NCBI GenBank assembly: GCA_002713705.1
Contig: PAUJ01000024.1
Coordinates: forward strand, 1-5,442
Source of the DNA: Flavobacteriaceae bacterium
GTDB taxonomy: Bacteria; Bacteroidota; Bacteroidia; Flavobacteriales; Flavobacteriaceae
DNA length: 5,442 nucleotides
Reading direction: 5' to 3'
Part shown: one piece after another, positions 1 through 4,899 of the stretch
Position numbering within the stretch: the first letter of the stretch is position 1
How the letters are laid out: every line of letters starts with the position of its first letter
The notes under the pieces: model-generated
Databases searched by the model: none
What the model was told of the DNA's origin: nothing
What the model saw: the letters and a program-made list of their open reading frames with translations, nothing else
Program-made: the position numbers and the translations under genes

Positions 1-70
1 ACCCCTCGACTTGCATGTGTTAAGCCTGCCGCTAGCGTTCATCCTGAGCCAGGATCAAACTCTTCATCGT
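1..70 (-). rRNA. rrs: 16S ribosomal RNA, 5' end only (partial)
   Basis: The reverse complement contains the universal 5' segment of bacterial 16S rRNA: GAAGAGTTTGATCCTGGCTC (the 27F primer site), followed by GATGAACGCTAGCGGCAGGC and then ACACATGCAAGTCGAGGGGT at the window edge. Aligning TGAAGAG with E. coli nucleotides 5-11 puts nucleotide 1 at about position 70; the exact mature end is inferred. Only about the first 70 nucleotides are present, so the gene runs off the left edge. The GCTAGCGGCAGGC stretch and the GAGGGGT ending are typical of Flavobacteriia. The gene is read leftward, and its promoters and leader lie at 71-420. Confidence 0.96.
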
Positions 71-75
71 ATAAT

Positions 76-92
76 CTTAAATAATATTTAAG
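76..92. repeat. AT-rich inverted repeat next to the 16S 5' end
   Basis: CTTAAATA, one central A, then TATTTAAG is a perfect 8-bp inverted repeat ending six bases before the inferred 16S start. As RNA it could fold only into a weak A-U hairpin. It may mark a processing site in the precursor rRNA or be chance in AT-rich DNA. Confidence 0.4.
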
Positions 93-196
93 TACAAAAA
101 TCGAGTTCTCAAAAAAATCTCAGGTATTTTACTTAGTTTAGTTTTTCAATATAAATAACTACATAAATGTAGCTATCTACGCTGTCAATTTCAATA

Positions 197-208
197 TCTC
201 AATGAACT
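197..208 (-). promoter_or_regulatory. boxA-like antitermination site in the rRNA leader
   Basis: On the minus strand this reads AGTTCATTGAGA, matching the E. coli rrn boxA (TGCTCTTTAACA) at 7 of 12 positions, including the central TC and TT pairs. It lies about 127 bases upstream of the 16S 5' end, inside the leader where boxA is expected. BoxA RNA binds NusB/NusE and lets polymerase read through the untranslated rRNA genes. No boxB or boxC was identified. The match is partial and the assignment rests mainly on position. Confidence 0.45.
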
Positions 209-228
209 TTTATTTCTGGATCCTAAAA

Positions 229-248
229 CCCAAAAGATGTCTTTTTGG
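229..248 (-). other. Leader hairpin 2 of the rRNA transcript
   Basis: On the minus strand CCAAAAAGA, two bases, then TCTTTTGG forms an 8-bp stem with one bulged A; the loop would open to at least 4 bases in RNA. It is followed by GTTTTAGG, giving a weak terminator-like look. It lies upstream of the boxA-like site, so polymerase would meet it before any boxA-dependent antitermination complex could form. The structure is read by eye, and its role (pausing, stability or none) is inference. Confidence 0.45.
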
Positions 249-249
249 T

Positions 250-269
250 CGCTTATTTTTCCCTAAGCG
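250..269 (-). other. 5'-terminal hairpin of the rRNA leader
   Basis: CGCTTA, an 8-base loop, then TAAGCG is a perfect 6-bp inverted repeat. It begins where transcription from promoter P1 should start, so the nascent pre-rRNA would carry a hairpin at its extreme 5' end. Such a structure can protect a leader RNA from 5'-end decay. The right arm overlaps the first bases of the 17-base block shared by P1 and P2. Confidence 0.5.
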
Positions 270-273
270 GGTG

Positions 274-303
274 CAAATATACAACTCTTTTTTATCCTCA
301 CAA
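274..303 (-). promoter_or_regulatory. rRNA promoter P1 (Bacteroidetes -33/-7 type)
   Basis: On the minus strand a TTG (301-303) is followed by exactly 19 bases and then TATATTTG (274-281), a full match to the Bacteroidetes consensus TTG-N17-23-TAnnTTTG used by the primary sigma factor of this phylum. The bases after the -7 box are CACCCGC, common at flavobacterial rRNA promoters, and the start should be near 268. The DNA upstream of the -33 box (304-345) is almost all A/T, as expected for an UP-like element. P1 is the proximal and better-matched of two tandem promoters. Confidence 0.85.
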
Positions 304-390
304 TATTATTTAAATATAAATCGAAAATAAAAATTTAAAGAACTTTTTCGCTACTAATTAAAAACCTCTAGGTCTCTATCAAAGCGGGTG

Positions 391-420
391 CAAATATAAA
401 ATCTTATTTCAATTTATCAC
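391..420 (-). promoter_or_regulatory. rRNA promoter P2 (tandem, distal)
   Basis: On the minus strand TATATTTG (391-398) lies in a 17-base block, AAGCGGGTGCAAATATA on the plus strand (382-398), identical to the P1 block at 265-281 and 117 bases from it. At the 19-base spacing there is GTG (418-420) in place of TTG, so the -33 box is imperfect. Immediately upstream, where an UP element would act, are an A-rich run (422-439) and a T9 run (445-453). The exact duplication of the core, including the start region, supports a true second promoter despite the weak -33. Confidence 0.65.
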
Positions 421-591
421 TATAAAAAATAAAAAAAAATGTACTTTTTTTTTGCCTTTTTACCAATCAGCTGATAAAGCAATATTTACAAAGAAAAAAA
501 AATACCTTAATATATACATCATAAAAAAAAAACAACTTAAACTTAGAAGCAAAAACAAACTAAAATAAACTAAAATAAAACTAAAATAAAG
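421..591. other. AT-rich intergenic spacer, no gene seen
   Basis: This stretch lies between the distal rRNA promoter and the terminator of the DUF4294-type gene. It holds long A and T tracts, including A9-TGTAC-T9 (431-453), a 10-bp palindrome ATCAGCTGAT (466-475) and three near-copies of ACTAAAATAA (559-590). No coding frame, tRNA or further consensus promoter was recognised. The A/T tracts nearest P2 may act as curved or UP-like DNA; the rest looks like ordinary low-complexity spacer. Confidence 0.5.
559..590. repeat. Short tandem repeat, three copies of ACTAAAATAA
   Basis: Three near-identical units occur in a row; the first two are spaced 10 bases apart and the third 11. On the minus strand they read as TTATTTTAGT units and lie directly after the terminator hairpin of the upstream gene, so they provide its T-rich tail. 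Probably low-complexity DNA. Confidence 0.55.
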
Positions 592-616
592 AGCCTATAG
601 AAAGCTCTATAAGGCT
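592..616 (-). terminator. Terminator of the DUF4294-type gene
   Basis: On the minus strand AGCCTTATAGA, loop GCTT, then TCTATAGGCT forms a 10-bp stem with one bulged T. It is followed by CTTTATTTTAGTTTTATTTT, a T-rich though interrupted tail. It lies 32 bases past the stop codon of the minus-strand gene and would insulate the downstream rRNA promoters from read-through. On the plus strand the sequence after the stem is A-rich, so it should act in one direction only. Confidence 0.7.
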
Positions 617-648
617 ATGAAACAAAATTTAAATTAAAGAATGTTTGT

Positions 649-1344
649 CTATTCTTTACTTTTTTTATTCCAATAAGCGGTTAACTCTAAAAAATCAATT
701 GAAAATGCTGGAGCTTGTCTTTTTAATATATTTTCTTGAAAGGATCTCTCTAAAATATCTTCAATTAAATAATCTTCAATATTTACATAAGGATCATATT
801 CCTCTTTCAAAGAAATATCAAACATATTAGCAGTCGTATTGTACCAAAAAGCCTTCCATCCTGATCTTAATTCTTTCACTAGATCAAAGGCAGTTCTTCC
901 AGTTTGCCTATCTATTAATTTTGCTAAAATCTGTCCTTCAGTTCTAGTAAATTTTTTCAATTTTTCAGTAAACTCTTCTTCTATGTATTTTTGAACTCTT
1001 TTTGTGTATTTCTTTTTGTCACGTTTTTTCTTAATTGTTTTTAATCTTTCCGTCATTACTGTTAATCTTTCAGCAGCTAATTTTGCATAGGGATAAACTT
1101 TTCGAGTTTTACGACGGAGAATTAAATACTTTCTTCTGTTTTCGTTTGAGGCGAATTTTAATTTATTCAAGAGCACTACTTCTTCTAAATCGATAAACTC
1201 CCTAGGAATTGTATCTCCTCTTATAATGTAATAAAAATTTGTACTATCAATTTCTTGCTCCTCTTTTATTTGAATTGTTTGGCCAACTAATAATAATGGA
1301 ACAAATAACACTATAAAAAGAAATATTTGTTTTAAAATATTCAT
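649..1344 (-). CDS. Secreted DUF4294-type protein of unknown function
   Basis: This 231-residue protein has a signal peptide (MNILKQ, hydrophobic 7-20, likely cleavage near VGQ at 20-22), so it is probably periplasmic or exported. A charged region rich in Lys, Arg and Glu (about 61-133), likely helical, contains RKVYPYAKLAAERL (81-94). A conserved C-terminal half contains EGQILAKLIDRQTGR (136-150), DLVKELRSGWKAFWYN (154-169) and FDISLKEEYDPY (175-186). I recognise these as the pattern of the Bacteroidota-restricted DUF4294 family, whose function I do not know; the match is from memory. The gene is divergent from the M42 peptidase gene, a pairing I recall in other flavobacteria. Its start is a plain ATG with A-rich DNA upstream, and its own terminator follows, so it appears monocistronic. 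Confidence 0.85.
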   Translation of the reverse strand: MNILKQIFLFIVLFVPLLLVGQTIQIKEEQEIDSTNFYYIIRGDTIPREFIDLEEVVLLNKLKFASNENRRKYLILRRKTRKVYPYAKLAAERLTVMTERLKTIKKKRDKKKYTKRVQKYIEEEFTEKLKKFTRTEGQILAKLIDRQTGRTAFDLVKELRSGWKAFWYNTTANMFDISLKEEYDPYVNIEDYLIEDILERSFQENILKRQAPAFSIDFLELTAYWNKKSKE

Positions 1345-1383
1345 TTAAAATATTGTTTTTTTCATTTAATACGAAAACAGTTT

Positions 1384-1417
1384 CAAAATTAAACAAAATG
1401 TATCAGTGAATAATCAA
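1384..1417 (-). promoter_or_regulatory. Candidate promoter of the DUF4294-type gene
   Basis: On the minus strand TAATTTTG (1384-1391) fits the -7 consensus TAnnTTTG, and TTG (1415-1417) lies 23 bases upstream, at the long end of the accepted spacing. Transcription would begin near 1377, giving an untranslated leader of about 30 bases. Matches of this size are fairly common in AT-rich DNA, so this is tentative. Confidence 0.4.
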
Positions 1418-1433
1418 TAAATCACTAATTTTG
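1406..1433 (+). promoter_or_regulatory. Candidate promoter of the M42 peptidase gene
   Basis: TAATTTTG (1426-1433) fits the TAnnTTTG -7 box and would start transcription about 27 bases before the ATG. No TTG lies at a good distance; the nearest candidate is GTG at 1406-1408 with a 17-base spacer. The region overlaps the candidate promoter of the divergent gene. Tentative. Confidence 0.35.
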
Positions 1434-1467
1434 ACTCTTATATAACTTTAGATTTAAACAAAATATT

Positions 1468-2553
1468 ATGGCAAAATCAATATTGACAAAAAAATCACTT
1501 ATTTTTTTAGAGAAATATTTAAATAATGCATCACCTACAGGCTACGAATGGGATGGACAAAAGATTTGGATGGATTATTTAAAACCCTACGTAGATGAAT
1601 TTATAACAGATACTTATGGGACTGCAGTTGCTGTAATTAACCCTAAAGCAAAATACAAAGTAGTTATAGAAGGTCATGCTGATGAAATTTCTTGGTATGT
1701 TAATTATATAAGCGATAACGGTTTGGTATATGTTGTTAGAAATGGTGGTAGTGACCATCAAATAGCCCCTTCTAAAATTGTAAATATCCATACTAAAAGT
1801 GGAATCGTTAAAGGTGTATTTGGATGGCCCGCTATTCACACACGAAATAAATCTAAAGAAGAAGCACCAAAACCAGATAATATCTTTATTGATATTGGTG
1901 CTGCAAATAAAAAAGAAGTTGAAAAAATGGGAGTACATGTAGGCTGTGTAATCACCTATCCTGATACATTCCATGTACTCAATAATGATAAATTTGTATG
2001 TAGAGCTATGGACAATCGAATGGGAGGATTTATGATTGCTGAAGTAGCAAGACTATTGCATGAAAACAAAAAGAAATTACCTTTTGGACTTTATATAACC
2101 AACTCTGTTCAAGAGGAGATTGGTTTAAGAGGAGCTCAAATGATAGCAGAACGCATAAAACCTGATGCAGCTATTGTAACGGATGTAACTCACGATACCA
2201 CAACTCCTATGATTGACATGAAAAAAGAAGGTCATATTGAATTAGGAAAAGGTCCCGTTATTGCCTATGCTCCTGCAGTGCAACAAAAACTTAGAGATTT
2301 AATTACTAAAACGGCTGAGGATAAAAAAATTCCATTTCAAAGAGCTGCTCTTTCTAGAGCAACTGGAACAGATACAGATGCCTTTGCTTACAGTAACTCT
2401 GGAGTTGCAAGTGCGTTAATCTCTTTGCCTCTACGTTATATGCACACCACCGTTGAAATGGTTCACAAAAAAGATGTTGAAGCTGTTATTAATTTGATTT
2501 ATGAGTCATTATTAAACATGAAAAATAATGACAGTTATAGTTACTTTGAATAA
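1468..2553 (+). CDS. M42 family metallopeptidase (aminopeptidase)
   Basis: This 361-residue protein is full length for the family (about 340-365). M42 enzymes (TET/FrvX/PepA-like) are cytoplasmic di-metal aminopeptidases that trim peptides and often form dodecameric tetrahedra. All expected metal and catalytic residues are visible: His70 and Asp72 in GHADEIS, the bridging Asp182 in AMDNRMGG, the catalytic Glu216 and ligand Glu217 in QEEIGLRGA, Asp239 in VTDVTHD, and His326 in MHTTVEMV. Between the first two motifs (about 74-175) lies the family's inserted beta-barrel domain. There is no signal peptide. The ATG at 1468 is the natural start, followed by MAKSILTKKSLIFLEKYL, a usual N-terminal helix. 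Relatives are sometimes labelled endoglucanase (CelM-like); nothing here supports that. The exact peptide substrate cannot be read from the sequence. Confidence 0.95.
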   Translation: MAKSILTKKSLIFLEKYLNNASPTGYEWDGQKIWMDYLKPYVDEFITDTYGTAVAVINPKAKYKVVIEGHADEISWYVNYISDNGLVYVVRNGGSDHQIAPSKIVNIHTKSGIVKGVFGWPAIHTRNKSKEEAPKPDNIFIDIGAANKKEVEKMGVHVGCVITYPDTFHVLNNDKFVCRAMDNRMGGFMIAEVARLLHENKKKLPFGLYITNSVQEEIGLRGAQMIAERIKPDAAIVTDVTHDTTTPMIDMKKEGHIELGKGPVIAYAPAVQQKLRDLITKTAEDKKIPFQRAALSRATGTDTDAFAYSNSGVASALISLPLRYMHTTVEMVHKKDVEAVINLIYESLLNMKNNDSYSYFE

Positions 2554-2574
2554 ATTTAATTGAAAATATTTATT

Positions 2575-2607
2575 AAAAGAAGGGCTAATAATGGTAGCCC
2601 TTCTTTT
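2575..2607. terminator. Bidirectional terminator between M42 gene and purC
   Basis: AAAAGAAGGGCTA, a 7-base loop, then TAGCCCTTCTTTT forms a perfect 13-bp stem with a GGGC core. On the plus strand it runs into TTCTTTTATTTTAG, and on the minus strand into TTCTTTTAATAAATATTTT, so both directions have a T-rich exit. It begins 22 bases after the M42 stop codon and lies about 117 bases past the purC stop, between two converging genes. It is the strongest hairpin in the window and can plausibly end both transcripts. Confidence 0.9.
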
Positions 2608-2723
2608 ATTTTAGTTAAAAATCAAAAAGTGATTTCTTTAGGCTAATATTGTTTGGGTATATTTTACTGAATATCTAAATATAGAAAAAACAATAGTTTT
2701 CAACTTTAGACAATTTACACCGA

Positions 2724-3674
2724 TCAACTTGATAAGTATTCTAAAACATTTTTATTTATTCGTTGATCAATTTCTGAAACATCTGCCTTTAAAAAAGTCG
2801 CTCCAGTAATGTTTTCGTAAAGTTCGATATACCGTTCTGAAACCATATTTATATATTCATCACTCATCTCCGGAACGGACTGACCTTCTAAACCTTGAAA
2901 ACCATTTTGAATTAACCATTGCCTAACAAACTCCTTAGAAAGTTGTTTTTGCTGCTCTCCCTTTTCTTGACGTTCTTCATATCCGTCCGAATAAAAATAA
3001 CGTGAGGAATCTGGTGTATGAATTTCATCAATTAAAACAATTTTTCCCTCTTTAGTTTTACCAAATTCATATTTGGTATCTACTAAAATTAATCCCCTTT
3101 TAGCAGCTATTTCAGTTCCGCGTTGAAATAATTTTCTTGTATAATCTTCTAAAACCAAATAATCTTCTTCAGTAACAATTCCTTTATTTAAAATAGCATC
3201 TCTTGATATATCTTCATCATGATCTCCCATTTCAGCTTTTGTAGCTGGAGTAATAATTGGTAGCGGAAATTTATCATTTTCAATCATACCCTCAGGCATT
3301 TCAACACCACATAACAACCGTTTTCCTAGTTTATACTCACGAGCAGCATGCCCACTCATATACCCTCGAATAACCATTTCTATTTTAAAAGGTTCACATG
3401 CATACCCAATAGCAACGTTAGGATCTGGAGTCGCTGTTAACCAATTAGGAACCAAATCTTCAGTATCTCTCATCATTTGAGTAGCTATCTGATTTAATAT
3501 TTGACCTTTATATGGGATTCCTTTAGGCATTACTACATCAAAGGCACTCAACCTATCGGTGGCAATCATTAATAAAGTATTGTTCTCCAAAGTATATACT
3601 TCACGAACTTTTCCATGGTATACTTTTTGTTGTCCTGGAAAATTAAATTGAGTGTTTATAATGGTATTGCTCAT
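2724..3674 (-). CDS. purC: SAICAR synthase (phosphoribosylaminoimidazole-succinocarboxamide synthase)
   Basis: The enzyme joins CAIR and aspartate using ATP to make SAICAR, a step of cytoplasmic purine synthesis. From the ATG at 3674 the product is 316 residues, the longer form of the family rather than the about 240-residue form. Visible motifs: GKVREVY (21-27, ATP-binding loop), ATDRLSAFD (38-46), IRGYMSGHAAREY (102-114), ITPATKA (141-147), the family signature DTKYEFG (199-205), and DEIHTPDSSR (216-225), which holds substrate and metal contacts. The frame stays open to a TTG at 3689, adding five residues; I prefer the ATG because MSNTI is the usual flavobacterial N-terminus and no ribosome site favours the TTG. 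The gene has its own promoter (3796-3825) and shares a terminator with the converging M42 gene. PurR-like or riboswitch control is not evident. Confidence 0.98.
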   Translation of the reverse strand: MSNTIINTQFNFPGQQKVYHGKVREVYTLENNTLLMIATDRLSAFDVVMPKGIPYKGQILNQIATQMMRDTEDLVPNWLTATPDPNVAIGYACEPFKIEMVIRGYMSGHAAREYKLGKRLLCGVEMPEGMIENDKFPLPIITPATKAEMGDHDEDISRDAILNKGIVTEEDYLVLEDYTRKLFQRGTEIAAKRGLILVDTKYEFGKTKEGKIVLIDEIHTPDSSRYFYSDGYEERQEKGEQQKQLSKEFVRQWLIQNGFQGLEGQSVPEMSDEYINMVSERYIELYENITGATFLKADVSEIDQRINKNVLEYLSS

Positions 3675-3788
3675 ATATTTATAATACAACGTAAAGTTTA
3701 TAATATCAGGAGTTTACTTTTAACTTTTAAATTTAACATGCCATATATAAATCACTTAGCTGATCCTATTTTTTCGTAAATAACTGAA
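3675..3788 (-). promoter_or_regulatory. Long 5' untranslated leader of purC
   Basis: If transcription starts a few bases after the -7 box (near 3788), purC has a leader of about 114 bases. It is AT-rich and I recognise no purine riboswitch or other known RNA motif. The only pairing I noted is a weak GTAAA/TTTAC match (3711-3715 with 3690-3694 on the minus strand). No open reading frame of note lies in it. Confidence 0.4.
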
Positions 3789-3795
3789 TATTCGA

Positions 3796-3825
3796 CAAAT
3801 ATAATCATAAAAAAAACCTCTACAA
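3796..3825 (-). promoter_or_regulatory. purC promoter (Bacteroidetes -33/-7 type)
   Basis: On the minus strand TTG (3823-3825), exactly 19 bases, then TATATTTG (3796-3803). This is the same octamer and spacing as rRNA promoter P1 and a full match to the Bacteroidetes consensus, suggesting strong constitutive expression. The -33 box falls inside the loop of the terminator hairpin of the upstream lipoprotein gene, so terminator and promoter share the same DNA. Confidence 0.8.
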
Positions 3826-3838
3826 ATGCAAAGGGTTT
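3809..3838 (-). terminator. Terminator of the BspA-like lipoprotein gene
   Basis: On the minus strand AAACCCT, a 10-base loop (TTGCATTTGT), then AGAGGTTT forms a 7-bp stem with one bulged A, followed by an unbroken T8 run that begins in the stem. It starts 22 bases after the lipoprotein stop codon. The loop contains the -33 element of the purC promoter. The stem is modest but the T run is strong. Confidence 0.7.
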
Positions 3839-3860
3839 ATAATCTATTAAATATATTATG

Positions 3861-4883
3861 TTAAGGAGTACAATTAGTGAATATGGGTTGAGTTAATGTC
3901 CAAGCTGATGCCTCATAGCTAAAACCACTACATTCACTTACATTACTTACATTCCAAGAACTCAAGTCTTGGTTAAAATAAGACGTAAAAATAAACATAT
4001 TCGACATATCAATCACATTACTCACATCCCAGTTACTGATGTCTTGGTTAAAAACAGACGAACCAAACATACCATTCATATCAATCACACTACTCACATC
4101 CCAAAAAGTTATATCTTGGTTAAAAGGATTATACGCTGCAGCCGTTCCTAAAAACATATTATTCATTTCTGTTACACTACTTACATCCCAATTACTAATA
4201 TCTTGATTAAAAAAAGTAGCATTATAGAATAACCTTCCCATTGTAGTTACATTACTCACATTCCAATTGTTGATCTCTTGGTTAAAAATAGAAGAAGAAA
4301 ACATACCATACATATTAGTCACTTTACCTACATCCCACGAACTTATATCTTGGTTGAAAACTGAAGAAGAAAACATAAAGCTCATATTTGTTACATTACT
4401 TACGTCCCAATTTCCAATAGGTTGATTGAAAGCTTGAGCATTATAAAACATTCCGTATAAATTATTCACACTACTCAAATCCCAATTTCCAATAGGTTGA
4501 TTAAAAGAATTTGTATTATCAAACATAATTTCCATATTTGTCACATTACTTACGTCCCAAGAACTGATGTCTTGGTTAAAAGTTTGAAGATAATAAAACA
4601 TCCTACTCATATTAGTCACCTTAGTGGTAACCACTTTAGTTAGATCTTCTTGATTAGCCACCATATCTCTTAACTTAGCCTCATCTACCACGGTATAAGT
4701 TATACCCTCTATAACTCCCACATCACCAACAATTGACCATTCACAAGCCTTTATAGTTAAACCATTATTTGCTAAATAAATTGGATTGTCTCCGTTACAA
4801 GTATTTGATTCAGTCTCACTACTATCAGAGCTACTGCAAGCAACGAATATGACTGTTAAGAATAAATAGATAAGTTTTCTCAT
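3861..4883 (-). CDS. BspA-like (DUF285) repeat surface lipoprotein
   Basis: This 340-residue protein has a short lipoprotein signal peptide (1-15) with Cys16 in FVACSSSD. The acidic, Ser-rich stretch after it (CSSSDSSETE) resembles the Bacteroidetes signal for export to the outer surface. An N-terminal cap (about 29-92, with Cys29 and Cys47) contains NGLTIKACEW and YTVVDEAKLRDMVAN. Nine repeats of 24-29 residues follow, starting with FNQ at 102, 127, 152, 176, 200, 225, 254, 278 and 303, with consensus FNQDISSWDVSNVTNMxxMF. The seventh unit is preceded by an insertion, LGTAAAYNP. The C-terminal cap, GFSYEASAWTLTQPIF (320-335) with Cys318 and Cys338, looks intact, so the gene is probably complete. 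Relatives are surface or adhesion proteins (PF03382-like); ligand unknown. The ATG is 16 bases after the phoH stop and no promoter was seen between, suggesting co-transcription. Confidence 0.93.
   Translation of the reverse strand: MRKLIYLFLTVIFVACSSSDSSETESNTCNGDNPIYLANNGLTIKACEWSIVGDVGVIEGITYTVVDEAKLRDMVANQEDLTKVVTTKVTNMSRMFYYLQTFNQDISSWDVSNVTNMEIMFDNTNSFNQPIGNWDLSSVNNLYGMFYNAQAFNQPIGNWDVSNVTNMSFMFSSSVFNQDISSWDVGKVTNMYGMFSSSIFNQEINNWNVSNVTTMGRLFYNATFFNQDISNWDVSSVTEMNNMFLGTAAAYNPFNQDITFWDVSSVIDMNGMFGSSVFNQDISNWDVSNVIDMSNMFIFTSYFNQDLSSWNVSNVSECSGFSYEASAWTLTQPIFTNCTP
4405..4502 (-). repeat. DNA-level repeats inside the lipoprotein gene
   Basis: A 23-base segment containing CCCAATTTCCAATAGGTTGA is identical at 4405-4427 and 4480-4502, exactly 75 bases (25 codons) apart, spanning the FNQPIGNWD start of repeats 2 and 3. 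A second pair, 4383-4410 and 4533-4560, matches at 27 of 28 bases, 150 bases apart. Identity at third codon positions suggests recent duplication or gene conversion among the units. Confidence 0.75.
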
Positions 4884-4899
4884 CGTTATTATACTATAA

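Larger units (their letters stand above)
71..268 (-). promoter_or_regulatory. 16S rRNA (rrn operon) leader region
   Basis: This is the transcribed leader between the inferred P1 start (about 268) and the 16S 5' end. Read on the minus strand it contains, in order: a 6-bp hairpin at the very 5' end (250-269), a second hairpin (229-248), a boxA-like site (197-208), a 6-bp inverted repeat with a 2-base centre (159-172) and an 8-bp AT-only inverted repeat (76-92) just before the 16S. No open reading frame fits here. Such leaders are known to carry antitermination signals and one arm of the 16S processing stem; the partner arm would lie beyond the window, so the processing stem cannot be checked here. 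Confidence 0.75.

Noticed and set aside
466..475. Perfect 10-bp palindrome ATCAGCTGAT upstream of the rRNA promoters, considered as an operator
   Set aside because: A 10-bp palindrome is expected several times by chance in 5.4 kb, it does not extend further, and no second copy was seen near another promoter.
559..590. ACTAAAATAA repeats considered as iterons or a CRISPR-like array
   Set aside because: There are only three short AT-only copies, without spacers and with uneven period; low-complexity DNA forming the terminator tail is simpler.
645..830. Plus-strand open frame of 61 codons
   Set aside because: It lies antisense to the 3' part of the DUF4294-type gene, has low-complexity composition and no recognisable motif; it is a shadow of the real gene.
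1431..1448. TTGACT...TATAAC read as a sigma70 -35/-10 promoter for the M42 gene
   Set aside because: The spacing between the boxes is far too short, and Bacteroidota primary promoters use the TAnnTTTG type instead.
1579..1974. Minus-strand open frame of 131 codons
   Set aside because: It is fully antisense to the M42 peptidase, whose catalytic motifs are intact; the Phe/Tyr/Cys-rich product looks like a reverse-strand translation of a real gene.
1468..2553. Endoglucanase annotation for the M42 protein
   Set aside because: The metal ligands and catalytic Glu pair are those of M42 aminopeptidases, and no glycosidase motif or signal peptide is present.
3675..3689. Alternative TTG start adding five residues to purC
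   Set aside because: The ATG at 3674 gives the usual MSNTI N-terminus, and the added residues (MYYKY) match nothing expected in the family.
3969..4151. Plus-strand open frame of 60 codons with repeated HINH/THIP segments
   Set aside because: The repetition mirrors the BspA-like units on the opposite strand, so it is an antisense shadow of the repeat gene.
3861..4883. Lipoprotein gene considered as a truncated fragment of a larger adhesin
   Set aside because: Both a signal peptide with lipobox and a C-terminal cap with paired cysteines are present, and a terminator follows the stop, so it looks complete.
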